Shown one piece after another: positions 1 through 4,518 of a stretch of DNA of 6,525 nucleotides. The position numbers and the translations under genes are program-made. The stretch's first letter is position 1. Each line of letters opens with the position of its first letter. Under the pieces are notes generated by a model. That model saw nothing but the letters and a program-made list of their open reading frames with translations. It was not told the origin of the DNA and searched no databases. Source of the stretch: DYTO01 sp040757795 (lineage in GTDB: Archaea > Hadarchaeota > Hadarchaeia > Hadarchaeales > Hadarchaeaceae); assembly GCA_040757795.1 (NCBI GenBank), contig JBFLWG010000055.1, forward strand, positions 1 to 6,525, read 5' to 3'.

Positions 1-834
1 GAACACTCCTTTGATGTTTGTCTGCAGGTTCTTGTCGACCCCCAAGGAACCATCCGCCTGTAGCTCGAACCCATTGTCCGCCAAAAAAGTCTTCACAGGT
101 TCGAAGCCTACGGACACGAAAAGCTCGTCCAATTCCAAAATCCTCTTTTCGCCCGTATCAAGATTGGTCATTTCAACCCTGACGATTTTTCCAGTCTCGT
201 CCTTGAACGCCCCGGTTATCTCTGAATTGTAAAAAATTTTTATCCCCGAAATCTCCGCAAGTTTAACTGTGTTATCCTTTGCCTTTGCATACTTGTTCTT
301 GACGATGACAGTGATGTCTTTTGTGATATCGCTTATTTGGACCGCGGTGTCAAACGCGTTGTCACCGCCGCCGACAATGATTGTTTTTTTATTCTTGAAG
401 ATTTCAGTGTGCTCCACCTTGTAGTGAATGTTGGGGCTGGCGGTATTTTTCAAGGCTTCCAGTTTTCTGGGGATGTTGAACATTCCAGTACACAGTATGA
501 CTCTCCTTGCTTGGTAGACATCCTGGGTGGTTTTTACTTCAATGTGATCTTCCTCTTTCCGTCCTATCTTCAGTACCTCTTCGCCGCACCTTATCTCCGC
601 ACCAGCATTCTTGGCCTGCATGAACAGCATCCTGCTCAGCTCCTTGCCCAGTATTCCAACGGGGAACCCAGGATGATCTCGAATAATCTTATCCGGGTAA
701 AGGAGCACGGGCAGGCCTCCGGGGAAGTCTTGTTTTTCTATGACGAGGCAGCTCAAGCCTCTGAAAGAAGCGTTTGCCGCCGCTGTCAGGCCGGCCGGGC
801 CGGCTCCCACAACAATCACATCGTAAGGTTTCAT
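1..834 (-). CDS. Ferredoxin-NADP reductase-like (thioredoxin reductase fold) flavoprotein, 3' end cut by window
   Basis: The first 278 codons are visible, from an ATG at 834; the frame is still open at base 1. Seen: an N-terminal FAD-binding Rossmann motif GAGPAG (residues 10-15), a second dinucleotide-binding motif VGGGDNA (154-160) typical of the NADPH domain, and SVGFEP (241-246). The visible part ends at GVF (276-278), where this fold normally continues into a GD flavin-binding motif. There is no CxxC: the only cysteines are 29, 83 and 115, so it cannot be a classical thioredoxin reductase. The segments PGGLPVLLYPDK (38-49) and PRKLEAL followed by IHYKVEH resemble the TrxR-like ferredoxin/flavodoxin-NADP reductases, which pass electrons between NADPH and ferredoxin through FAD. 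It lies 73 nt downstream of nrpR on the same strand, with its own TATA-like box about 26 nt before the ATG, so it may be transcribed leaderless. A role in feeding electrons to the neighbouring synthase-like protein is inference only. Confidence 0.85.
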   Translation of the reverse strand, partial: MKPYDVIVVGAGPAGLTAAANASFRGLSCLVIEKQDFPGGLPVLLYPDKIIRDHPGFPVGILGKELSRMLFMQAKNAGAEIRCGEEVLKIGRKEEDHIEVKTTQDVYQARRVILCTGMFNIPRKLEALKNTASPNIHYKVEHTEIFKNKKTIIVGGGDNAFDTAVQISDITKDITVIVKNKYAKAKDNTVKLAEISGIKIFYNSEITGAFKDETGKIVRVEMTNLDTGEKRILELDELFVSVGFEPVKTFLADNGFELQADGSLGVDKNLQTNIKGVF

Positions 835-854
835 TTTATCCACATTGCTTCCAT

Positions 855-866
855 GATATTTTTATC
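855..866 (-). promoter_or_regulatory. TATA-like box of the FNR-like gene
   Basis: On the minus strand this reads GATAAAAATATC. It is AT-rich, palindromic at its ends, and centred about 26 nt upstream of the ATG at 834. That is the usual archaeal TATA-to-start spacing and would give a transcript with almost no leader. No good Shine-Dalgarno sequence precedes the ATG, only a weak GTGGAT, which fits a leaderless message. Confidence 0.45.
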
Positions 867-907
867 TTGCTAGCGGTTTATTTTCCGCATTATTAAATTT
901 TCTCATA

Positions 908-1909
908 TCACAACCACTGCTGGATGGGCTTCATTTCTGAGATGTCCAGCACCGCTTCGATTGTCTTTGTATCTGCCTTTATTCCACTTTCCTCGACCGC
1001 GGCAATGGGATTTATGCCGCCCATCACTATCACTCCAACTTTGTTCACTTCGACTGGCAACCCGTACAAAGGTTCCCCCGGGGCTCCCACGACCAGCACC
1101 CCGCCCAAGCCCCCAAATTTCGCCTGACTTACGATATCCTTGGCATGGGGCCTCGCCGACATCGGTATTTCCCTGAGGTTAGCGAGTATCTGCCCTGAAC
1201 CATGTTTCAGCACGTTCAGGTAGGAAGTCATTTTCCTAGAAGCGAAAACATCTAGGGGGTCCAGCGAGGAGCCCTGGTAGGTTATCACGTCAGTAAATCT
1301 TTTCGGCGTCCCTTTCTCTATCTCCAACAACCCCCCGAATTTTGGCGAAACGGGGATCCCTGCCTTTGCCAGTATCCCGTCAATGGTAACGCTGCAGACC
1401 ATCGCTATGCCGACCTTCCCGCGGGGCACGGCTATCCCCGCTATGATCTTGCCCCCACCAACTATCTTTACAAAAGGACTGGGGGCATACTCGGCATCTA
1501 TGACTTTTTTCATCACAGGGAGGGCTTTTTTCAGCTCACTCTCGTCCAGCAGGGAGATGTTGACTATGACAGTACCCGCCCTGGTTTTGACGTCGTAAGT
1601 CATTTTGTAGATGAGCTCCTCGATTTTCCCGACGACGAAACCGACCCGCTTCCCAACAAGCGCGCGCTTTATCTCTTCCTCGCCCTTTTCCGTGAGAGTC
1701 CTTCCCTCCAGTGGCCCTGATTTTTTTGTGAGTCCGCGCTCGTCCAATATTCTCAAATGATGGCGCACGCCCCTTTCGCCTATTTTAAACCCTCTTTTGT
1801 CCAAAGCCTTGGCTATCATTCTCGCACCGACCGGCCCCGACTGTTCCCTTTCTTTGAGAATGCCCAGTATCTCAAAAACCAGCCTCTGAACCTTCTCCTC
1901 GTTTATCAT
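908..1909 (-). CDS. nrpR: NrpR-type nitrogen-responsive transcriptional repressor (HTH plus one DUF128 domain)
   Basis: A 333-residue protein. Residues about 8-80 form a winged helix with the NrpR-like stretch GPVGARMIAKAL (25-36) and the likely recognition helix GERGVRHHLRILDERGL (44-60), followed by GRTLTEKG (69-76). From about 87 (KRVGFVVGKIEELIYKMTYD) to the end runs a single NrpR regulatory (DUF128) domain rich in glycine and hydrophobic strands, for example GGLLEIEKGTPKRFTDVITY. Known for the family: NrpR represses nitrogen-assimilation genes in methanogens by binding a GGAA-N6-TTCC palindrome, and 2-oxoglutarate releases it. Some homologues carry two DUF128 copies and others one; this is the one-copy form. 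It is divergent from a glutamate synthase-domain gene, and a perfect consensus operator lies between them, which supports both identity and autoregulation. The ATG at 1909 is chosen because the homologous region begins at once; the ATG at 1913 is out of frame. Confidence 0.93.
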   Translation of the reverse strand: MINEEKVQRLVFEILGILKEREQSGPVGARMIAKALDKRGFKIGERGVRHHLRILDERGLTKKSGPLEGRTLTEKGEEEIKRALVGKRVGFVVGKIEELIYKMTYDVKTRAGTVIVNISLLDESELKKALPVMKKVIDAEYAPSPFVKIVGGGKIIAGIAVPRGKVGIAMVCSVTIDGILAKAGIPVSPKFGGLLEIEKGTPKRFTDVITYQGSSLDPLDVFASRKMTSYLNVLKHGSGQILANLREIPMSARPHAKDIVSQAKFGGLGGVLVVGAPGEPLYGLPVEVNKVGVIVMGGINPIAAVEESGIKADTKTIEAVLDISEMKPIQQWL

Positions 1910-1938
1910 GCATACCCACTCACAACCTGTCTGCGCCC

Positions 1939-1950
1939 AATTTAATCATA
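1939..1950 (-). promoter_or_regulatory. TATA-like box of nrpR
   Basis: The minus-strand reading is TATGATTAAATT. Its centre is about 33-36 nt before the nrpR ATG, so transcription would start some 8 nt upstream of the codon. No clear Shine-Dalgarno sequence is visible. The NrpR operator begins about 8 bp further upstream, next to where the BRE element would sit. A short inverted repeat, GCCCA at 1935-1939 and TGGGC at 1951-1955, brackets this box. Confidence 0.4.
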
Positions 1951-1957
1951 TGGGCAA

Positions 1958-1975
1958 TAGGAAACCCTTTTCCTA
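1958..1975. promoter_or_regulatory. Predicted NrpR operator, TAGGAA-N6-TTCCTA
   Basis: The 18-bp sequence TAGGAAACCCTTTTCCTA is palindromic over six bases on each side of a 6-bp spacer. It contains the exact GGAA-N6-TTCC consensus known for NrpR in Methanococcus. It sits between the divergent promoters of nrpR and the FMN-dependent synthase-like gene: about 8 bp from the nrpR TATA box and about 22 bp upstream of the other TATA box. Because a nrpR gene is adjacent, autoregulation and control of the divergent gene are the simplest reading. Binding itself is inferred. Confidence 0.78.
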
Positions 1976-1997
1976 CAAAAGTGCTGAACTTTTCATA

Positions 1998-2010
1998 CTT
2001 AAATTTTTAA
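1998..2010 (+). promoter_or_regulatory. TATA-like box of the glutamate synthase-domain gene
   Basis: The sequence CTTAAATTTTTAA lies 32-44 nt before the ATG at 2042. With standard archaeal spacing the transcript would begin near 2028-2030, leaving a leader of about a dozen bases (GACGCGAGACAAC) without a Shine-Dalgarno match. Confidence 0.45.
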
Positions 2011-2041
2011 GCTGCTACACATCCTAAAGACGCGAGACAAC

Positions 2042-3649
2042 ATGACAGAAAGAGTCCAGAAGGATTCCGCTTATCTGAACGGGATGTCGACTTCCGGCAC
2101 CCGCACAAGGGTTAAGGATGTCGCGCCGGTGAGCGGGATGTGCGCCCTATGCATTAAGGACTGCCCGTTCCTCTGCGAGGTCGGGCTTTCTGCCATGAGG
2201 GGCCGAGAAGTTTTATACCCGGACTCCGCCTACTTTGGAACAAGCACTGCGGCATCTCTGAAAAACTACTGGATGGACTGGTCACACTTCAACATCCTCT
2301 GCGGGCTGAGGGGGGCTGAGGGAATAAAGCCTGACCCAGACCAAGCATTTTTCTCCAACGTCAGCACCGAGACAAAAATTGGAGGAATCCCTCTCAAGGT
2401 TCCGCTGGCGACCGGCGCTTTCGGCTCCACCATGGTCGCCAGGCTCAACTGGGACGGGCTGGCGATCGGCACGGCGCTTGCGGGCGCAATAATGGTGATA
2501 GGTGAAAACGTGTGCGGGGTGGACCCGGCCGCAAAATACACTAATGGAAAGGTCTCATACTCGAAGGATCTGGAATACAGGGTGAAAAAGTTCAAGGAGT
2601 TCTGGGACGGGAAGTATGGCGGGGTGGCAGTCCAGACAAACGTTGAGGACCAGCGTGGGGGGGTGGACATCTACGCGATGTCAAAGCTGGATGTCGACAT
2701 TATTGAGAGAAAGTGGGGGCAGGGGGCGAAGGCGATAGGCGGCGAAATAAGAACCACAAGCCTTGAACGAGCGCTCACACTGAAGCAGAGGGGATACATT
2801 GTCTTCCCCGACCCTGAAGACCAGGCCGTCCAGGAGGCCTTCAAGTCAGGATTCTTCAAAAGCTTTGAAAGGCACAGCAGGGTCGGCATGCCAGCCGAGC
2901 GCGGCTTCGTCGAGGATGTGGAGTGGCTGAGAGGGCAGGGGGCGAAGAAGGTCACGCTCAAAACTGGCGCTTACCGCCCGGTCGACGTCGCCTGGACCAT
3001 GAAGGTGGCGTCGGAGGCCAAGGTAGACTACATAACTTTTGACGGGGCTGGCGGCGGCACTGGGATGAGCCCAGTCACGATGATGAATGAGATGGGAACG
3101 CCCACTGTTTACTTGGAGGCGCAAATTCTCAAGTGCGCCCAGCTCCTGAAGACGAAGGGGAGATACGTCCCTGACATCAGCATGGCCGGCGGGTTCATGA
3201 ACGAGGGACAAATGTTCAAGAGCATTGCTATGAGCAACTTCGGCGACGGGCCACTGGTGAAAAACATAACAATGGCGAGGGCCCCACTCACGGCGGTTTT
3301 CAAGTCCGTCTACTACACAGATCTGGCAAGGGACAAGAAGCTGCCGCGAGACTTTGTCTCTCGATACGGTACAGACCCCCTCAAGTTCTTCATAGTGGCG
3401 CCGGAGCTCAGGAAGAAGTTCGGAAAAAGATTTGACGACATCCCGCTTTCGGCGGTCGGGCTCTACACCTACCTCGTGGACAGGCTCGGCGTGGGGCTCC
3501 AGCAGCTGATGGCCGGCGCCAGGAAATGGAAGCTTGAATTGCTTGACAGGGGGGACCTTGCGGCGTTGACAGACGAGGCCGCTAAAATCACAGGCATCCC
3601 AAAGATGGATGAAGTTGAGGCCGATCTGATTGAGCAGATTTTGGATTGA
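2042..3649 (+). CDS. Stand-alone FMN-binding glutamate synthase-domain (GltB2-like) protein with N-terminal cysteine cluster
   Basis: A 535-residue protein matching the FMN-binding alpha/beta-barrel (synthase) domain of glutamate synthase. Visible landmarks are GQGAKAIGGE (226-235; family form GQGAKPGEGG), VTLKTGAYRPVDVAW (304-318), FDGAGGGTGMSP (333-344; family DGGTGASP) and the phosphate-site region DISMAGGFMNEGQMFKSIAM (378-397). It has no class II glutaminase domain and no GltB3-type beta-helix, so any glutaminase would have to be a separate protein. Oddly, it has no cysteine after 365, so the C-x5-C-x4-C 3Fe-4S site that normally follows the FMN barrel is missing. Instead an N-terminal CX2CX3CX3C cluster (C34, C37, C41, C45) could hold an Fe-S centre. 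The NrpR operator upstream and the divergent nrpR gene point to nitrogen control. Classical glutamate synthesis from glutamine and 2-oxoglutarate is possible, but a related amidotransferase-type or other FMN oxidoreductase function cannot be excluded. Confidence 0.88.
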   Translation: MTERVQKDSAYLNGMSTSGTRTRVKDVAPVSGMCALCIKDCPFLCEVGLSAMRGREVLYPDSAYFGTSTAASLKNYWMDWSHFNILCGLRGAEGIKPDPDQAFFSNVSTETKIGGIPLKVPLATGAFGSTMVARLNWDGLAIGTALAGAIMVIGENVCGVDPAAKYTNGKVSYSKDLEYRVKKFKEFWDGKYGGVAVQTNVEDQRGGVDIYAMSKLDVDIIERKWGQGAKAIGGEIRTTSLERALTLKQRGYIVFPDPEDQAVQEAFKSGFFKSFERHSRVGMPAERGFVEDVEWLRGQGAKKVTLKTGAYRPVDVAWTMKVASEAKVDYITFDGAGGGTGMSPVTMMNEMGTPTVYLEAQILKCAQLLKTKGRYVPDISMAGGFMNEGQMFKSIAMSNFGDGPLVKNITMARAPLTAVFKSVYYTDLARDKKLPRDFVSRYGTDPLKFFIVAPELRKKFGKRFDDIPLSAVGLYTYLVDRLGVGLQQLMAGARKWKLELLDRGDLAALTDEAAKITGIPKMDEVEADLIEQILD

Positions 3650-3654
3650 TTAGA

Positions 3655-3680
3655 AAAACGCTGGTGGGGTCGCCAGATTT
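3655..3680 (-). repeat. Degraded copy of the tRNA-Pro 3' end (putative att half-site)
   Basis: The minus strand of 3662-3680 reads AAATCTGGCGACCCCACCA. It differs from the 3' end of the tRNA at 4360-4379 (AAATCTCGGCGACCCCACCA) by one missing C. The match runs on past the CCA into flanking AAAAC after a two-base mismatch (3655-3661 against 4353-4359). Copy and tRNA have the same orientation, 698 bp apart, and the toxin-antitoxin operon lies between them. Such a duplicated tRNA tail is what integration of an element into the 3' end of a tRNA gene leaves. No integrase gene remains here. There is no upstream tRNA half, so this is not a tRNA gene. Confidence 0.7.
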
Positions 3681-3700
3681 CGGATACCTAGGCGTGAGTT

Positions 3701-3714
3701 TAAAATTTGAAAAG
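3701..3714 (-). terminator. T-rich terminator-like tract after the toxin gene
   Basis: Just past the toxin stop codon the minus strand reads CTTTTCAAATTTTA, two T4 runs without a preceding stem. Archaeal RNA polymerase commonly stops at such U-rich tracts. Assigned from composition only. Confidence 0.35.
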
Positions 3715-3716
3715 AG

Positions 3717-3968
3717 CTACGTCCGGTACGCTGCACGTCTGTGCCTGATGTATTGGATCTCAACCGACGCCTCGCTTTTTATTTTGTAAATAATCCTGTA
3801 TTCTCCGGCTCGCAGTTTCCAGTATCCGTCCCACGCTCCATGAAGCTTGTCGCCCGCACGAACGTCGTCAAACAATTCATCTATAGCCAGTTCTACCCGG
3901 CGCTTGACGTTCTCGGGCAGTTTCTTTATGTCGCGTAATGCCCTTCTGGTGAAAGTGATTTCCGTCAT
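3717..3968 (-). CDS. RelE/ParE-family toxin
   Basis: An 83-residue basic protein with the compact RelE/ParE arrangement. It starts with strand TEITFTRRALRDIKKLP (2-18), continues with helix NVKRRVELAIDELFDD (20-35), then KLHGAWDGYWKLRAGEYRIIYKI (41-63), a hallmark of the family, and ends with strand VEIQYIRHRRAAYR (69-82). Basic residues K51, R53, R58 and R75 lie where mRNA-interfering members carry their catalytic or RNA-contacting side chains. Family members mostly cleave mRNA on the ribosome, while ParE-like members poison gyrase; the mRNA interferase reading fits the KLRxGxYRxxY pattern better. The ATG at 3968 follows the antitoxin stop by 25 nt, with no strong ribosome binding site. The gene is complete. 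The operon lies between the tRNA gene and its degraded 3' copy, which suggests it arrived on an integrated element. Confidence 0.9.
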   Translation of the reverse strand: MTEITFTRRALRDIKKLPENVKRRVELAIDELFDDVRAGDKLHGAWDGYWKLRAGEYRIIYKIKSEASVEIQYIRHRRAAYRT

Positions 3969-3993
3969 TCAAATGCCAGCTGTTCTAAGAATT

Positions 3994-4284
3994 TTATCTC
4001 ATCTCTATCCTTGAGCGCGGTGGCCGATGCCCAAACACCTCTTCGTAAGTGTAAACTCTTCCCGCCGCCGAGTCCTCTTGAGCTTCCTTGAGAGCTCGCA
4101 ATGCTGCTGGGTCTGCCATCTCTTCAAGGGTGGCCATTATGCTGTTGTACTCCTTCGCGCCGATTACCACGGCGACCGGCTTTCCTTTTCTGCTAACAAC
4201 TATTTGCTTTCCCGCCTCGGCATCACGAAGCAGACGGGGCAATTTTCGGTGCGCTTCTTTCACGCCAACTATTCGTCCGCCCAT
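3994..4284 (-). CDS. Phd/YefM-family antitoxin
   Basis: A 96-residue protein. The N-terminal half GRIVGVKEAHRKLPRLLRDAEAGKQIVVSRKGKPVAVVIGAKEY (positions 3-46) is the Phd/YefM DNA-binding and dimerisation fold, including the typical VSRKGKPVAVVI strand pair. The C-terminal part, with helix LRALKEAQEDSAAGRVYTYEEVFG (62-85), matches the toxin-neutralising tail of the family. The start is placed at the ATG at 4284 because GGTGA at 4290-4294 (minus) makes a Shine-Dalgarno sequence 5 nt before it. An in-frame GTG at 4293 would lie inside that site and add only three residues. It is upstream of the RelE-like gene, the usual order for this pairing, and the complex probably represses its own promoter. 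Related Phd partners include Doc, but the partner here is clearly RelE/ParE-type. Confidence 0.9.
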   Translation of the reverse strand: MGGRIVGVKEAHRKLPRLLRDAEAGKQIVVSRKGKPVAVVIGAKEYNSIMATLEEMADPAALRALKEAQEDSAAGRVYTYEEVFGHRPPRSRIEMR

Positions 4285-4316
4285 TGATATCACCGATTAC
4301 TATTTCTTGTTTTCTG

Positions 4317-4324
4317 TATTTATA
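4317..4324 (-). promoter_or_regulatory. TATA box of the toxin-antitoxin operon
   Basis: The minus strand reads TATAAATA, preceded by CC as a possible BRE. It lies about 36 nt upstream of the antitoxin ATG, giving a predicted start near 4294 and a leader of about 10 nt that contains the GGTGA ribosome binding site. Two direct copies of AGGTTAA (4336-4342 and 4348-4354, 12-bp period) lie just upstream and could be binding sites for the antitoxin. Confidence 0.6.
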
Positions 4325-4397
4325 GGTATGTACCAAGGTTAATACTTAGGTTAAAACCGTGGTGGGGTCGCCGAGATTTGAACTCGGGTCACCGGCT

Positions 4398-4417
4398 CTT
4401 CCGCTTACGACCTAAGC
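4398..4417 (-). other. tRNA intron 2 (20 nt, canonical position 37/38)
   Basis: The intron is GCTTAGGTCGTAAGCGGAAG on the minus strand. Its BHB is canonical once intron 1 is gone. The central 4-bp helix is TTCG (tRNA positions 32-35) with CGGA in the intron, including one U-G pair. The 3-nt bulges are GGG on the 5' side and AGA on the 3' side, and the inner helix CTTA/TAAG closes a GGTCG loop. Cleavage between the second and third bulge bases gives exactly the 37/38 junction. The outer helix is the anticodon stem. Confidence 0.82.
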
Positions 4418-4421
4418 CCCG
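4418..4421 (-). other. Four-nucleotide micro-exon carrying anticodon CGG and G37
   Basis: Between the two introns the minus strand has CGGG, which becomes positions 34-37 of the mature tRNA. The boundaries follow from the cut between second and third bulge bases in both BHB motifs, and the resulting loop has the required seven nucleotides. Confidence 0.78.
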
Positions 4422-4448
4422 ATCGGCAGGTTGCCATTTGACAACCTT
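4422..4448 (-). other. tRNA intron 1 (27 nt, non-canonical position 33/34)
   Basis: Minus-strand BHB. The inner hairpin AGGTTGTC-AAAT-GGCAACCT has 8 bp including one U-G pair. The 5' bulge is TTA, the central helix is CGGC (tRNA 28-31) with GCCG in the intron, and the 3' bulge is ATC. Cleavage after the second base of each bulge leaves TT (32-33) joined to CGGG. The outer helix is weak, with one clear C-G pair, a relaxed form of the motif. The central helix uses the 5' strand of the anticodon stem, so this fold and the mature stem exclude each other. Confidence 0.8.
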
Positions 4449-4497
4449 AAGCCGGCAGGATAGGCCATGCTACCCCACGACCCCGAAGTCACTCTCC

Positions 4498-4512
4498 ATC
4501 AAAAGTAAAAAG
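4498..4512 (-). promoter_or_regulatory. T-rich tract: cdc6 terminator and/or tRNA promoter
   Basis: The minus strand reads CTTTTTACTTTTGAT, beginning 7 nt after the cdc6 stop codon. T5 and T4 runs fit archaeal termination. The CTTTTTAC part is also centred about 25 nt upstream of the tRNA 5' end, where its TATA box would be expected. The two roles are compatible in this 34-nt gap. Confidence 0.4.
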
Positions 4513-4518
4513 CTTGAG

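Larger units (their letters stand above)
4360..4484 (-). tRNA. trnP: tRNA-Pro(CGG) with two introns and a 4-nt anticodon exon; CCA encoded
   Basis: Acceptor strands GGGGTCG and CGACCCC pair perfectly over 7 bp, followed by discriminator A and encoded CCA. The D-arm region GGGTAGCATGGCCTATCCT, anticodon stem CCGGC/GCCGG, variable loop TGAC, and T-arm CCGAG-TTCAAAT-CTCGG are all present. The gene is 47 nt longer than a mature tRNA. Exons are 4449-4484, 4418-4421 and 4360-4397; introns are 4422-4448 and 4398-4417. Spliced, the anticodon loop is TTCGGGA, giving anticodon CGG with G37, as expected for proline, and a 78-nt mature RNA including CCA. Reading the extra sequence as one intron yields only AAG, AAA, GAA or, in a shifted register, TAA/TAG anticodons, and none of these forms a BHB. 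The body is also of the archaeal proline type as far as I can judge from memory. The 3' end was apparently used as an integration site (copy at 3662-3680). Confidence 0.88.

Noticed and set aside
1..834. Thioredoxin reductase
   Set aside because: The fold matches, but no CxxC motif is present in the NADPH domain region, so the disulfide chemistry is not supported.
337..873. Plus-strand open frame of 178 codons
   Set aside because: It is antisense to the FNR-like gene, whose minus-strand translation carries clear family motifs; this frame has none.
872..888. GCGG-N8-CCGC hairpin between nrpR and the FNR-like gene as a second NrpR operator or terminator
   Set aside because: The arms do not fit GGAA-N6-TTCC, and no T-run follows the stem on the minus strand, so neither role is supported.
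2846..3211. Minus-strand open frame of 121 codons inside the glutamate synthase-domain gene
   Set aside because: It has no recognisable domain and overlaps conserved FMN-barrel codons on the other strand.
3662..3680. A second, broken tRNA gene
   Set aside because: Only the T-arm 3' strand, acceptor 3' strand and CCA are present; there is no D-arm, anticodon arm or 5' acceptor strand.
4360..4484. tRNA-Leu(AAG/TAA) or tRNA-Phe(GAA) with one 47-49-nt intron
   Set aside because: Every single-intron placement lacks a 4-bp central helix with 3-nt bulges. A34 is not expected in archaea, Leu needs a long variable arm, and the two-intron solution gives a normal proline loop.
4485..4518. Replication origin beside cdc6
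   Set aside because: The gap is only 34 nt and shows T-runs but no repeated origin recognition box or long AT-rich unwinding element; the other side of the gene is occupied by the antiporter.
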